Below the pieces are notes generated by a model, which had not been told where the DNA came from, did no database searches, and worked only from the letters and a program-made list of their open reading frames with translations. A program made the translations under genes and the position numbers. Shown here piece after piece: positions 42,100-51,184 of a stretch of DNA of 64,000 nt; positions within the stretch are counted from its first letter, which is position 1, and every line of letters begins with the position of its first letter. The stretch spans positions 1 through 64,000 of the forward strand of contig CAZAEW010000010.1 of the NCBI GenBank assembly GCA_964484065.1, given 5' to 3'. This stretch comes from JAEVLT01 sp964484065 (GTDB taxonomy: Bacteria; Bacillota; Bacilli; Bacillales; Cytobacillaceae).

Positions 42100-43719
42100 T
42101 TAGACGGGCAGCCGCAATTTTCGAGTGATCCGTTCGATTCTGCTGCCAAATAAACGATAGGCAAGTTTGCTCTTTAGACCTAAATAAAAATAAATTCCTG
42201 CCCCTACAAATACACAAATTATAATCATAATCATTGATTGAGCTTTTGATTCAGGATTTAGGAACAGTTCTAAGAGCTTTAATGTCATTTCTGTAGCAGC
42301 CCACATTACTCCTGAAAACATAACAATTAACGTACATCTCCGCAGTACAAGGCGGAATGGATAGCGCGAGTACATCTTAATGACAACTAAATTAATAATG
42401 ATAGAAGCAGTGTAGCCAATCGCTGTTGCTAAAACCGCCCCCTGTGTTTCCATTGCTTTAATTAACGGTATATTTAAGCTTAGTTTTAGTAAAAGCCCAA
42501 AAAGTAAACTCAATATTGTAAAGCGCTGCTCGTTGATTCCCTGCAATATAGCCGCGGTAACCTGATATAGAGCAAATAAGACGGCAACTGGGGCATATGT
42601 CCTTAACACAGCAATACCAAGCGGATCGTGCTCATAAAATACCGTATAAATAGGTTCTGCTAATAGCGATAAACCAAGCACTGCCGGAAGCGTTAAAAAC
42701 AATAAAACTTGAAACGCTTGATCCAGCTGATGGGTCATATCTTTCCGGTCATTCGCCACAAATGCCTTCGTAACACTCGGAACAAGGGTTAATGAAAAGG
42801 CGGTTGCAAGCGAAACCGGAATAATCACGATTTTTTGTGATTCAAAGTTTAAAATAGAAAAAGCCGTATCTGCCAATTTTGTTTGCCCAATCGCATCCAT
42901 TGCCCGAGTAAACGTGATTTGATCAATAAATTGATATAAAGGGTTTGCGATCCCGACAAAAACAAATGGAGCTGCATAAATAAAAATTTCTTTATAAATC
43001 TGCGGCAATGAAATATTAACAGTTCCTTTGTCTTGTAATAAAAGCTCATCCAAGTAGCGTTTTCTAGTAAACCAATACCAAAAAAGGACAGCTAAACCGC
43101 CAAGCGCACCAATAAAAGCGGCAAAAGTTGAGACACTTACTGCATTCACAATTCCGCCGTGCATCATCTGCAAAACAACATAGGCTCCTGCCAAGGTAAA
43201 TAGAATCCGGACGATCTGTTCGACTACCTGTGAAACGGCAGACGGCCCCATCGATTGATGTCCCTGGAAGAAGCCTCTGATTAAACTCATAAACGGAACG
43301 ACGATCAAGGCCCAGCTTACTGCCCGCATAACAGTTGTAACTTCATCGATACTAAACGCGTGTTTTTTGTCGCTGCCAATGCTCATTTCTGCCAACAAAG
43401 GCGATGCAAAATACATGACCAAAAAAGAAGCAAAGCCTGTTAACATCATAATCACTAATCCTGATTTAAACAGCTTTCTTCCGACAGCGTATTCTTCCAA
43501 AGCATTATATTTTGAAATAAATTTGGAAACGGCAAGCGGAACACCAGCTGTGGCAATACTTATAAAGATCGTATACGGAACATATCCGTAGTTATAAAGC
43601 TGTGTCCCATGCTTTCCTACAATTTGATAAAATGGTATAACATAAAATAAACCGATTATTTTAGAAAGAATGGTTCCTATGGTTAAAATAAACGTCCCTC
43701 TTAAAAGCTTTGACGACAT
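42100..43719 (-). CDS. murJ: Lipid II flippase MurJ (YtgP), MOP superfamily
   Basis: Polysaccharide-transport-type membrane protein of 539 residues with about 14 hydrophobic segments. B. subtilis YtgP serves as a lipid II flippase (MurJ). Typical N-terminus SSKLLRGTFILTIGTILSKIIGLFYVIPF; conserved SLIRGFFQGHQSMGPSAVSQ. Start ATG at 43719 follows AGGAGA; the frame is open further upstream without homology. SpoVB-type paralogues are alternatives. Confidence 0.9.
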   Translation of the reverse strand: MSSKLLRGTFILTIGTILSKIIGLFYVIPFYQIVGKHGTQLYNYGYVPYTIFISIATAGVPLAVSKFISKYNALEEYAVGRKLFKSGLVIMMLTGFASFLVMYFASPLLAEMSIGSDKKHAFSIDEVTTVMRAVSWALIVVPFMSLIRGFFQGHQSMGPSAVSQVVEQIVRILFTLAGAYVVLQMMHGGIVNAVSVSTFAAFIGALGGLAVLFWYWFTRKRYLDELLLQDKGTVNISLPQIYKEIFIYAAPFVFVGIANPLYQFIDQITFTRAMDAIGQTKLADTAFSILNFESQKIVIIPVSLATAFSLTLVPSVTKAFVANDRKDMTHQLDQAFQVLLFLTLPAVLGLSLLAEPIYTVFYEHDPLGIAVLRTYAPVAVLFALYQVTAAILQGINEQRFTILSLLFGLLLKLSLNIPLIKAMETQGAVLATAIGYTASIIINLVVIKMYSRYPFRLVLRRCTLIVMFSGVMWAATEMTLKLLELFLNPESKAQSMIMIIICVFVGAGIYFYLGLKSKLAYRLFGSRIERITRKLRLPV

Positions 43720-43886
43720 ATAATCTCTTCTCCTAGGAAAAAATGAGGTTTTTTTGCACACTATTAGTAGTGTACAACTTCTTTTCAAACGGCGCTATAA
43801 CAAACAGATTAAATTTTATCGTTTAGAACGCTTACATATAATTAGTTTACCCTTATTGTAAAAATCGTAAAATAGAGGTGAAAATG

Positions 43887-45155
43887 ATGGAATATGATGT
43901 AATCGTCATCGGCGGCGGACCTTCTGGATTAATGGCAGCAATTGCCGCCGGAGAAAAAGGCGCCAAAGTTCTGCTCATTGATAAAGGAGACAAACTGGGC
44001 AGAAAACTGGCAATCTCCGGCGGAGGACGCTGCAATGTAACCAATCGGCTTCCCATTGATGAAGTGATTAAACACCTTCCAGGAAACGGAAAATTTCTAT
44101 ACAGTGCTTTTTCAATTTTTAATAATGAAGATATTATCCGATTTTTTGAGAATTTAGGAGTCACTCTAAAAGAAGAGGACCACGGGCGGATGTTTCCTGC
44201 TTCCAATGATGCTCAATCTGTTGTCAATGCCCTTTTAGCAAAGTTAGAAAAACTGAATGTCAGGGTTTTTAAAAACTCTTCTGTAAAAGAGATTGTTTAT
44301 GAAAATGGTGCTGTATCTTCAGTCCTCTTGACCGATGGAAATAAAATACGTACAAAAGCTGTTGTCGTTGCAGCCGGCGGTAAGTCTGTTCCTCATACCG
44401 GTTCTACCGGGGACGGGTACGCTTGGGCGGAGAAAGCAGGGCATACCATTACTGAGCTGTATCCGACAGAAGTACCGGTTACTTCCAATGAACCGTTTAT
44501 AAAGGCAAAAACATTACAAGGTCTGTCATTAAGAGATATCACTTTAAGCGTTCTAAATCCAAAAGGAAAGCCGCTTATTTCTCACCGGATGGATATGATT
44601 TTCACTCATTTTGGGCTCAGCGGCCCGGCCGTCCTGCGCTGCAGCCAATTTGTCATTAAGGCGATGAAAAAGTGGAAGTTAAATGAAGCAACGATGAGCC
44701 TTGATGTTCTCCCTGACAAAACGGAAGAAGCTGTTTTTCAAGAATTGGTAAAGCTGATTAAGGATGAACCGAAAAAAAACATTAAAAACATTTTAAAAGG
44801 TTATCTTCCAGAGCGGTATCTTCTCTTTCTTCTTGAGCAAAGTAAAATCGATGTAAATGAGCAAGGCGGAACGATTCCCAATGAAAGCATTCGTGCCTTT
44901 GCCAAAAACTGCAAGCATTTTACGTTTAAAGTTAACGGAACCCTTCCGCTGGAAAAAGCATTTGTAACAGGCGGGGGTGTATCTGTTAAAGAGATTGAGC
45001 CGAAAACGATGGCTTCCAAACTCATGAAGGGACTTTATTTTTGCGGAGAAATCCTTGATGTGCACGGATATACCGGCGGTTATAATATTACCGCAGCCAT
45101 GGTGACAGGACGCCTGGCAGGAGGAAATGCAGTCTGCTGCGCAAAATCCCTATAA
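43887..45155 (+). CDS. ytfP: FAD-dependent oxidoreductase, HI0933/YtfP family
   Basis: Flavoprotein of 422 residues. Dinucleotide-binding motif YDVIVIGGGPSGLMAAIAAG, then LGRKLAISGGGRCNVTN, characteristic of this family, and the C-terminal FCGEILDVHGYTGGYNITAA. Physiological substrate is unknown. GAGG lies five and eight bases before two consecutive ATGs (43884, 43887); the second is chosen. Converges on gerKB. Confidence 0.92.
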   Translation: MEYDVIVIGGGPSGLMAAIAAGEKGAKVLLIDKGDKLGRKLAISGGGRCNVTNRLPIDEVIKHLPGNGKFLYSAFSIFNNEDIIRFFENLGVTLKEEDHGRMFPASNDAQSVVNALLAKLEKLNVRVFKNSSVKEIVYENGAVSSVLLTDGNKIRTKAVVVAAGGKSVPHTGSTGDGYAWAEKAGHTITELYPTEVPVTSNEPFIKAKTLQGLSLRDITLSVLNPKGKPLISHRMDMIFTHFGLSGPAVLRCSQFVIKAMKKWKLNEATMSLDVLPDKTEEAVFQELVKLIKDEPKKNIKNILKGYLPERYLLFLLEQSKIDVNEQGGTIPNESIRAFAKNCKHFTFKVNGTLPLEKAFVTGGGVSVKEIEPKTMASKLMKGLYFCGEILDVHGYTGGYNITAAMVTGRLAGGNAVCCAKSL

Positions 45156-45159
45156 AATG

Positions 45160-45197
45160 AATAGCCCTAGCCAGTTAAATTTATTGGTTAGGGCTTT
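45160..45197. terminator. Terminator shared by ytfP and gerKB
   Basis: Stem TAGCCCTA-CC / GG-TAGGGCTT with an 11-nt loop, overlapping the end of gerKB. Confidence 0.7.
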
Positions 45198-46299
45198 GTT
45201 CTGCACGGCTTGCTATTAACTTTTTCTTGAATAAAAAACCAAGTATCGCCAAAAAGATGGGCAGACCATAACCGATTGCCATCGAAATGGTCACCCAGGA
45301 TGTTTCCAAATAATTGATTGCCCGCTGGTGATCAAGAACAACCCAATATCCGAAAGCACTCACAATCATACTGACAGGGATAATAACAGGTTTTTCATTT
45401 TTAAATCCAAATAACTTTTTAATCGAAACCGTTGCACAATAGAATGTAATCATAATTTGCGATAGCACGGAAATGGCAAACAGGGCAACCATAATCATCT
45501 CATAACGGTGAATAAATAAGCCGATTTCTGCACTTCGGGCCATTTGCATACAAGAGACAATATATTGGGCCGTTACCTCTGGTGTTAACACGCCAGCCTC
45601 CAGGAATGGCCAAATGACAACAATCAAAAATCCGAGAAGGATGCCCCTGCGACCAGATTTCCCCCATTGCTGCTGATTGTTTACGATCGGTAAGAGGATA
45701 GCTGCCATCATGGTTGACATCGCCCAATCGGTGTTATTAAAACGGCTTGCCCACAACGTTGGAACGAATCCATGACGAAGTACAGGCATCAGCTCCCTTA
45801 TATCGAAGTTGGAAACTGAACCCATGAACAAAATGACATTAAAGATTGCAATGGAAAACACCCCAATAATTGCCAGCCTGGCAATCACTTCTATTCCATG
45901 GTAAAGACCGAATATCCCCATAATCATGCCGGCGATCACAAAAATAACAGTCGGTGCCTCCGGCAAAAAGTAATCTTTTAAATGGTAAACAAAGGTGATA
46001 AAAACGGCTCCGCTTGCACCTAAAAAAAAGCAAAATCCAATAACGCAGATTAATTTCCCGAACCATTTTCCTAATAGAAGTTCACTTTGTTCAAATATAT
46101 TAAATTTGGGGGCTTTGCGAATAATAAAAACAGTCAAAAGCATGACGAGAGAACCTTGGAGCGCTGAAAAAAAAGAGGAAATCCACATATCACTTCCCAC
46201 TTCTCTGGCCATGGACCCTTGTGTTAAGCCGATCCCTTTGGGGTAAACCAAATTTATGATTAATGCGATAAACATGCTGTTTGATATTCCTACTTTCAT
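45181..46299 (-). CDS. gerKB: Germinant receptor B subunit (GerAB/GerKB family)
   Basis: Spore inner-membrane permease-like subunit that binds germinants. 372 residues with about ten hydrophobic helices, APC-type fold. N-terminus ISNSMFIALIINLVYPKGIG and the ILLPIVNNQQQ region are family-like. It is third in the A-C-B order that characterises gerK, starting one base after the gerKC stop. It should be made in the forespore; I could not confirm a sigma-G promoter. Confidence 0.88.
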   Translation of the reverse strand: MKVGISNSMFIALIINLVYPKGIGLTQGSMAREVGSDMWISSFFSALQGSLVMLLTVFIIRKAPKFNIFEQSELLLGKWFGKLICVIGFCFFLGASGAVFITFVYHLKDYFLPEAPTVIFVIAGMIMGIFGLYHGIEVIARLAIIGVFSIAIFNVILFMGSVSNFDIRELMPVLRHGFVPTLWASRFNNTDWAMSTMMAAILLPIVNNQQQWGKSGRRGILLGFLIVVIWPFLEAGVLTPEVTAQYIVSCMQMARSAEIGLFIHRYEMIMVALFAISVLSQIMITFYCATVSIKKLFGFKNEKPVIIPVSMIVSAFGYWVVLDHQRAINYLETSWVTISMAIGYGLPIFLAILGFLFKKKLIASRAEQSPNQ

Positions 46300-46300
46300 T

Positions 46301-47512
46301 TTACCTGTTTGTACCTCCTCCTTGTTTTGTCGGCTTCAAAAGTAAAACAGCATCTCTTATCTCCGCTTTCGACTTAATTGTATATTCTGTTGCAGGAAAG
46401 ACCCCTTCCCACTTCCTCTCCATTTTCCTCCATTCACTGGGATATTTATTCATAAACACCTTGCCGAGTTCAAGAAAATCAGATTGATATTCTTTTATGG
46501 ATTTATTTAAAACAATTTCTATTTCTTTCTTTTGAACGTTTTCCATTTCACGTTTTAGCGCTTTTTCCGTTTTTATATTATAAATGGAATACGGACAATC
46601 TGATTCAACTACACTTCCAGTAGTCGAGTACGAAATCGTATAAAAAGGTTTATTATTTTTTAAAGAAGGTGTTATAAAAAATTTTTGATTTTTTACCTCA
46701 ACCGTCATTTTTTTTGTTTTTTCTTGAGGACATTTCAGTATCAATACCCGGGTATTCAATGGTTCAATAAAGGGAAGCAGTCCCGAAACCTCGCCTGGCA
46801 TCAACGTTCCCACAAGCTTATCCTTTTTAAAGACACCCGCTCCGGCCAGCTCAATTTGTTCATAAGCACCTGCCTGTCCGGGCTTTTTATTGGAAACTCC
46901 CCGGTCGATCAGTTTCACTCTTGCCAGCACCGGCTGAGAACTATCACTTAAATAAGCTGCTTGTAAATCAAGCATTTGTGTTTTTGGTGCTTTAACGGAA
47001 ACAGTAGTATAGCGAAACAGCTTATCTAATGCTTCTCCAGGGACTACTTCTAAACCAGTCAGCGTTGAAACAACCGTGCTTGCTTGATCGGGTGTTACCA
47101 CCACCCATGTCCTCATTCGAAGCTCAGGATTGCGGGTAAAAAAATCAATAATGTCCCTTATCCCTTGTTTCGCTAATTTTTCATTAATAACAATGATAAA
47201 ATTGTGCGCCCAAAACACTCTTCTAGATGAGTATGTTGATAAATTGCGAATGGCTTGAAAGAGGGTTTCTCCTTCTGCAGAAGCTGACCATACAGCATCC
47301 CCCGTTTGTGCGGAAGGTGCCCCGGTTTGGCCTCGGGCATCTCCCGGTCTTGCTATTTGGGTGGTGATCTTGATTTGACCATTTTTTCCTTTATCAAGTC
47401 CAACAGCCATCACAATTGCTAAATCATTCAATTCCCGTTTTCCAACACTGCATCCGGAAATAACAAGAGCAATGACTGGCAGCATTAGCAGTACTTTATA
47501 TTTCGACTGCAT
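46301..47512 (-). CDS. gerKC: Germinant receptor C subunit lipoprotein (GerAC/GerKC family)
   Basis: Lipoprotein of 403 residues with signal peptide and lipobox VISGC near residue 21. Followed by the Ger(x)C N-terminal domain (ELNDLAIVMAVGLDKG, SSRRVFWAHNFIIVINEKLA, FFTRNPELRMRTWVVVT) and C-terminal domain. The ATG at 47512 suits GAGG eight bases upstream; an in-frame GTG overlaps the site. Middle gene of the operon. It is required for assembly or function of the receptor in studied relatives. Confidence 0.9.
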   Translation of the reverse strand: MQSKYKVLLMLPVIALVISGCSVGKRELNDLAIVMAVGLDKGKNGQIKITTQIARPGDARGQTGAPSAQTGDAVWSASAEGETLFQAIRNLSTYSSRRVFWAHNFIIVINEKLAKQGIRDIIDFFTRNPELRMRTWVVVTPDQASTVVSTLTGLEVVPGEALDKLFRYTTVSVKAPKTQMLDLQAAYLSDSSQPVLARVKLIDRGVSNKKPGQAGAYEQIELAGAGVFKKDKLVGTLMPGEVSGLLPFIEPLNTRVLILKCPQEKTKKMTVEVKNQKFFITPSLKNNKPFYTISYSTTGSVVESDCPYSIYNIKTEKALKREMENVQKKEIEIVLNKSIKEYQSDFLELGKVFMNKYPSEWRKMERKWEGVFPATEYTIKSKAEIRDAVLLLKPTKQGGGTNR

Positions 47513-47573
47513 GTTTTTCACCTCGCTGAAGAATCATGTTGATTCCTGCTATAAGCAAACTATACTGCTTTTT

Positions 47574-49121
47574 TTAGTTTTTATTAGGCGGCTGAGGGAC
47601 TTGGTTCCCCCCCAATCGATCTTCCGCACCTTCAGCAAGTTTCGGCTGACTGTTCATTCTCCACCAAGGAAAACGGATAAACACATCTTTTTGGTCTGTC
47701 GGGTTAATTGGGGCAATCGGTGCCAAGAAAGCTTCTCCAAAGGATCTTAATGATACCGCGTGTATGAGGATTAACGTTAAAACAGCAGAAAAGCCGAGCA
47801 GCCCAAACGTCCCGGAGGCAATTAACAGAGGAAAACGAATAAGCCTGATTGAAAATGACGCCTCATAATTGGGAATGGCGAAGGAGGCAATCCCGGTAAT
47901 CGCAACGATAATCACCATAAACGGTGAGACAATTCCCGCCTGCACAGCTGCTTGCCCAATGACCAGCGACCCTACAATACTGACAGCCTGACCAACCGTC
48001 TTTGGCATCCTTAAGCCTGCCTCTCGGATTAATTCATAGGCAATCTCCATGATAAGAGCTTCGAGCAGGACAGGAAACGGAACAACATCTCTCCCGGCTG
48101 CAATCGTTAATGCCAATCCTGTCGGAATCATTTCCTGGTGAAAACTGACCAGCATTACATAAATGGAGGTTAAAACAAGGCTGATGAGCAAGGCAAAAAA
48201 GCGAATCAGCCGATAAAAAGTACCTGAAAAATACTTTGTATAATAATCATCACTTGCTTGCAGGTATTGCCAAAAATAAGTAGGGAGAATTAATACGAAC
48301 GGTGAGTTGTCAACAAAGACGGCGACTCTGCCTTCAAGAATGGATGCAGCCACTTTATCGGGCCTCTCCGTACTTTGGACGGTCGTAAATGGTGAAAAAG
48401 GCGCATCCTCAATAAATTCCAGAACGTAGCCGGAGTCTATGATTCCATCTATCTGGATATCATTCAGCCTTTTGGTTACCTCCTCCACCAGTCCTTTTTT
48501 TACCGTTTTTTTGTGATAAACGATGTTTATAGTAGTCTTTGATTTTTTCCCGATCTCAAACGACTTGACTGCCAAATTAGGATCTTTAATCCTTCTTCTG
48601 ACAAGAGATGTATTTATGCGCAGGTTTTCCGTAAAGCCATCGCGAGGGCCGATTGCAACCTGCTCTGTCTGCGGTTCTGTTACAGTCCTTTCCGACCATC
48701 CTTTTGATGAAACCTCCAAGACTTGATTGCATTTTTCAATAATAAAAATCGTATTACCGGAAAGAATCGCACCAACTGCATCTTGAACTTTTTTTCTGAT
48801 TTTCAAGTCATGTGAATTCAGAATATGTTCTTTAATTTTCTCAGGCATATTTCGATAGAAAGAGATAGACTCTTGGTTTTGATTTTGAAATAATTTAGAA
48901 GCCTTATAGTGAAACACTTCAATTGCAGATTCGATAATCGTTGTATTCACTAACCCATCAATATAAAAACACATCATCTTCACATTACTTTTTTCGTGGA
49001 AATAGAAATCTCTCGAAATTAAATCATGTTGATCTGAAAAAATATCCGTTAGGATTTTGATATTATCATCATAATTCGCTGAAAATTCCTGTTTGAGCAA
49101 CTGTTCTAAATCCATTTCCAT
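47574..49121 (-). CDS. gerKA: Germinant receptor A subunit (GerAA/GerKA family)
   Basis: 515 residues. Soluble N-terminal domain, then the family hallmark IRINTSLVRRRIKDPNL-type segment (LRINTSLVRRRIKDPNLAVK), a DNSPFVLILPTYFWQYLQ stretch, and four to five membrane helices near 290-450, ending in a charged tail. First gene of the operon; ATG after AGAGG. Operon order A-C-B is as in gerK; germinant specificity cannot be read. Confidence 0.9.
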   Translation of the reverse strand: MEMDLEQLLKQEFSANYDDNIKILTDIFSDQHDLISRDFYFHEKSNVKMMCFYIDGLVNTTIIESAIEVFHYKASKLFQNQNQESISFYRNMPEKIKEHILNSHDLKIRKKVQDAVGAILSGNTIFIIEKCNQVLEVSSKGWSERTVTEPQTEQVAIGPRDGFTENLRINTSLVRRRIKDPNLAVKSFEIGKKSKTTINIVYHKKTVKKGLVEEVTKRLNDIQIDGIIDSGYVLEFIEDAPFSPFTTVQSTERPDKVAASILEGRVAVFVDNSPFVLILPTYFWQYLQASDDYYTKYFSGTFYRLIRFFALLISLVLTSIYVMLVSFHQEMIPTGLALTIAAGRDVVPFPVLLEALIMEIAYELIREAGLRMPKTVGQAVSIVGSLVIGQAAVQAGIVSPFMVIIVAITGIASFAIPNYEASFSIRLIRFPLLIASGTFGLLGFSAVLTLILIHAVSLRSFGEAFLAPIAPINPTDQKDVFIRFPWWRMNSQPKLAEGAEDRLGGNQVPQPPNKN

Positions 49122-49246
49122 GAGATTACCTCTTCTATTTGGTTATCGATCTGCCTGCTTAATTTTTACAAAAGCCAATAAAATTATTCATTCTCCCGTA
49201 TGAAAGTAAAACTTGCGGATAAGAATAGAATAGCGAGGTGTCCTCA

Positions 49247-49417
49247 TTGAACTTTTATCATAGCTGGCTGTATGAATATGTATTGAATGCGAAATGGTTT
49301 TTATGGGTAATCGTCGGGTCTGTATTTGGCTTTAATATCCTAAGTCCGATCTTGTTTTGGTTTATTCTGAATGGCATACCGATCATAAAAAAGAGAAAGA
49401 AACAAAGGCCGTCTTAA
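49247..49417 (+). CDS. Small two-helix membrane protein, candidate germinant receptor D subunit
   Basis: A 56-residue frame starting TTG (MNFYHSWLYEYVLNAKWFLW ...) and ending in basic KKRKKQRPS. It has GCGAGGTG at suitable spacing. Two adjacent hydrophobic stretches (about 17-30 and 32-47) would cross the membrane as a hairpin. It is divergent from gerKA, 125 bases away. Small two-TM D proteins that modulate germinant receptors are known beside ger operons in Bacillus, and this has the right size, topology and place. The D assignment is inference. Confidence 0.7.
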   Translation: MNFYHSWLYEYVLNAKWFLWVIVGSVFGFNILSPILFWFILNGIPIIKKRKKQRPS

Positions 49418-49444
49418 CGAATCCAGATATCTTTAAAAAAAATA

Positions 49445-49476
49445 AAGAATCGGTCATAATCAATGGTTATGACCGA
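49445..49476 (-). terminator. Terminator overlapping the end of cse60
   Basis: CGGTCATAA / TTATGACCG stem (49451-49475) holds the cse60 stop codon, then TTCTTTATTTTTTTT on the minus strand. Confidence 0.7.
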
Positions 49477-49652
49477 TAAATAATCATGGCTGTAAAACAA
49501 TAGATTTGTTCTTCTTCATCCTCTTCCGGAATGGCGGCTACATTATATTTAATATCTACTAATTTTCTCTCATCAAGCCCTTTTAAAAAACGATTCATTT
49601 CTTTTTCCAAATCCTTTTCATGCTCCCGGTCAAATAATTTAACTTGGATCAT
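49467..49652 (-). CDS. cse60: Sporulation protein Cse60
   Basis: 61 residues, acidic, matching the Cse60 family (MIQVKLFDREHEKDLEKEMN; EEEQIYCFTAMIIY). B. subtilis cse60 is a sigma-E-controlled mother-cell gene of unknown function. Start ATG after GGGAGGAG. It lies next to the ger genes, strengthening the sporulation theme of this stretch. Confidence 0.85.
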   Translation of the reverse strand: MIQVKLFDREHEKDLEKEMNRFLKGLDERKLVDIKYNVAAIPEEDEEEQIYCFTAMIIYRS

Positions 49653-49751
49653 CCTGCTCCTCCCCTTTCATTAACATCTTTTCCTATTTTCTGAATTTTA
49701 TAATTACTGATTATGAATATCTGTTGTTACCAACATAGTTGAAGGGGAAAA

Positions 49752-49769
49752 TTTAAGAAAATTTTAAGA
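49752..49769 (+). promoter_or_regulatory. 11-bp-spaced direct repeat upstream of the ApbE operon
   Basis: TTTAAGA occurs at 49752-49758 and again at 49763-49769, one helical turn apart. Such direct repeats are typical of OmpR-family response-regulator sites. It lies about 110 bases upstream of the operon. The regulator is not in the window; the assignment is speculative. Confidence 0.35.
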
Positions 49770-49877
49770 TTTAGGATGTAGAGTACAAATATAGATAAAC
49801 AAATTCATTTTTCTGTTTACCTTTTTATTAATAGAAGTTATTTAATAAAAGAATCTTTTTCGAAAGGAGCCTTCCAA

Positions 49878-50291
49878 TTGGACAAAAAGCAATTTACCTC
49901 CTGGGGAGTCAGCTTTGGGAGCGTCGCGCTTGTTGCAGGAATGGTATCATACCTTGGATTAACAACTCCAGCTAAGACAAAACAAAATAATAAAATCGTC
50001 AGCCAGACACCTGCTGCTGGACAAAATTCGAATCAACAGTCACCGCCGCAGCAGTCAAACGAAAATGACGAAAATTCATTTAGTGATGACAATGAGTCAT
50101 CTCAAAACTCTTGGGATGATAACACTGGGTCATCTCAGAACTCTTCCAGTGATGATCAGCCTTTTCAAGACAATTCCAGATCCACTTTTGATAACAGCGG
50201 AGCGGCGCAAAATAACGGCGGATTTGCTGATGGAGGCCGAGGGTTTTCCGGGCATCACCAAAATTTTGATACGACGACAGGTGGAACCTGA
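49878..50291 (+). CDS. Membrane-anchored low-complexity protein of the ApbE operon
   Basis: 137 residues. After a short basic start there is one hydrophobic helix (about 9-29, SWGVSFGSVALVAGMVSYLG), then an outside-facing region rich in Asn, Ser, Gln and Asp (SSQNS repeats), ending Gly/His/Thr-rich (GGRGFSGHHQN). No known domain. TTG start with AAAGGAG seven to eight bases upstream. Its stop overlaps the apbE start by one base (TGATG), so it belongs to a tightly coupled three-gene operon. It could be the substrate or partner of the flavin transferase. Confidence 0.75.
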   Translation: MDKKQFTSWGVSFGSVALVAGMVSYLGLTTPAKTKQNNKIVSQTPAAGQNSNQQSPPQQSNENDENSFSDDNESSQNSWDDNTGSSQNSSSDDQPFQDNSRSTFDNSGAAQNNGGFADGGRGFSGHHQNFDTTTGGT

Positions 50292-51184
50292 TGAATAATT
50301 ATCAATTCAATTCAATGAGCACCATGGTACGAATTTCAATTACTCACGAACTTTTTGCCAATGATCTTATGCCGGTTTACAAGCTGTTTGCATTAACCGA
50401 AGATACTTGCAGCCGTTTTAAAGAGGATAGTGAACTCATGCGGCTAAACCGCCAAATTGGAAAGGAAATCGGCGTTTCAAGCACGATGTTTTCTATCTTA
50501 AAAAACGCATTGGCGTTTTTCCGGGAAACAAATGGGATATTTAATCCCGGCATTCTGGGGGCACTTGAAAATAGCGGCTATAACAAATCAATTGAATATA
50601 TAAAAGATCAAGACATCGAAAGGGCAAACATTTCGCTTCCAGCACCAGAGTTTGCTCTGCCTTATGAATTAGATGAAAGGAACCAAACGGTCTTTTTGCA
50701 TACAAAAATCGATTTAGGTGGCATCGCAAAAGGCTGGGTGATCGATCAGGCTGCTGAGCTGTTAACAGCATATGGATCCGGCTTTATTAATGTTGGAGGA
50801 GATATCCGGGTCTTCGGAACTTTGCCAAGGGCATTAAATATCGGAATTGAGGATCCATTTGATCCGAAAAGCATGATTGATGGCATTCAAATTTCAAGAG
50901 GGGCAGTTGCGACCTCTACAAGCTTAAAAAGAAAGTGGAAAATTAATGGGGAACACAACCATCACCTCATTGATATACACACAGGAGCACCTTCAAAAAG
51001 CGGGATCGTTTCCGCAACCGTTACAGCCCCTACTGCTATGGAAGCCGATGTCTGGGCAAAAGTTACTCTGCTTTTAGGAGAAGAGCAAGGGAAAGCCTGG
51101 ATTTCAAGGAAAGGGGAAAAAGGAGTTTTAATCAGCAGAACAAAAGAAATATGGAAAGGAGGAAAGGACCATGCAGATGCTTGA
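50291..51184 (+). CDS. apbE: FAD:protein FMN transferase (ApbE family)
   Basis: Attaches FMN covalently to Thr/Ser of partner proteins. 297 residues. Motifs: DLGGIAKGWVID (141-152), INVGGDIRVFG (167-176), HHLIDIHTGAP (224-234) and TAMEADVWAKVTLLL (248-262). No signal peptide or lipobox is visible, unlike most ApbE proteins, so it may act inside the cell before export. No FMN_bind-type substrate domain is encoded next to it. It overlaps the following ferric-reductase-like gene by 14 bases. Confidence 0.9.
   Translation: MNNYQFNSMSTMVRISITHELFANDLMPVYKLFALTEDTCSRFKEDSELMRLNRQIGKEIGVSSTMFSILKNALAFFRETNGIFNPGILGALENSGYNKSIEYIKDQDIERANISLPAPEFALPYELDERNQTVFLHTKIDLGGIAKGWVIDQAAELLTAYGSGFINVGGDIRVFGTLPRALNIGIEDPFDPKSMIDGIQISRGAVATSTSLKRKWKINGEHNHHLIDIHTGAPSKSGIVSATVTAPTAMEADVWAKVTLLLGEEQGKAWISRKGEKGVLISRTKEIWKGGKDHADA

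Noticed and set aside
47100..47521. Possible frameshift between gerKC and gerKA because of their spacing
   Set aside because: Both proteins are full length with intact motifs and normal starts; the ~60-bp spacer is ordinary.
49198..49227. Sigma-G promoter GTATG-N18-AAGAATA for the gerKD-like gene
   Set aside because: The -10 is poor, and the predicted start would fall inside the ribosome-binding site.
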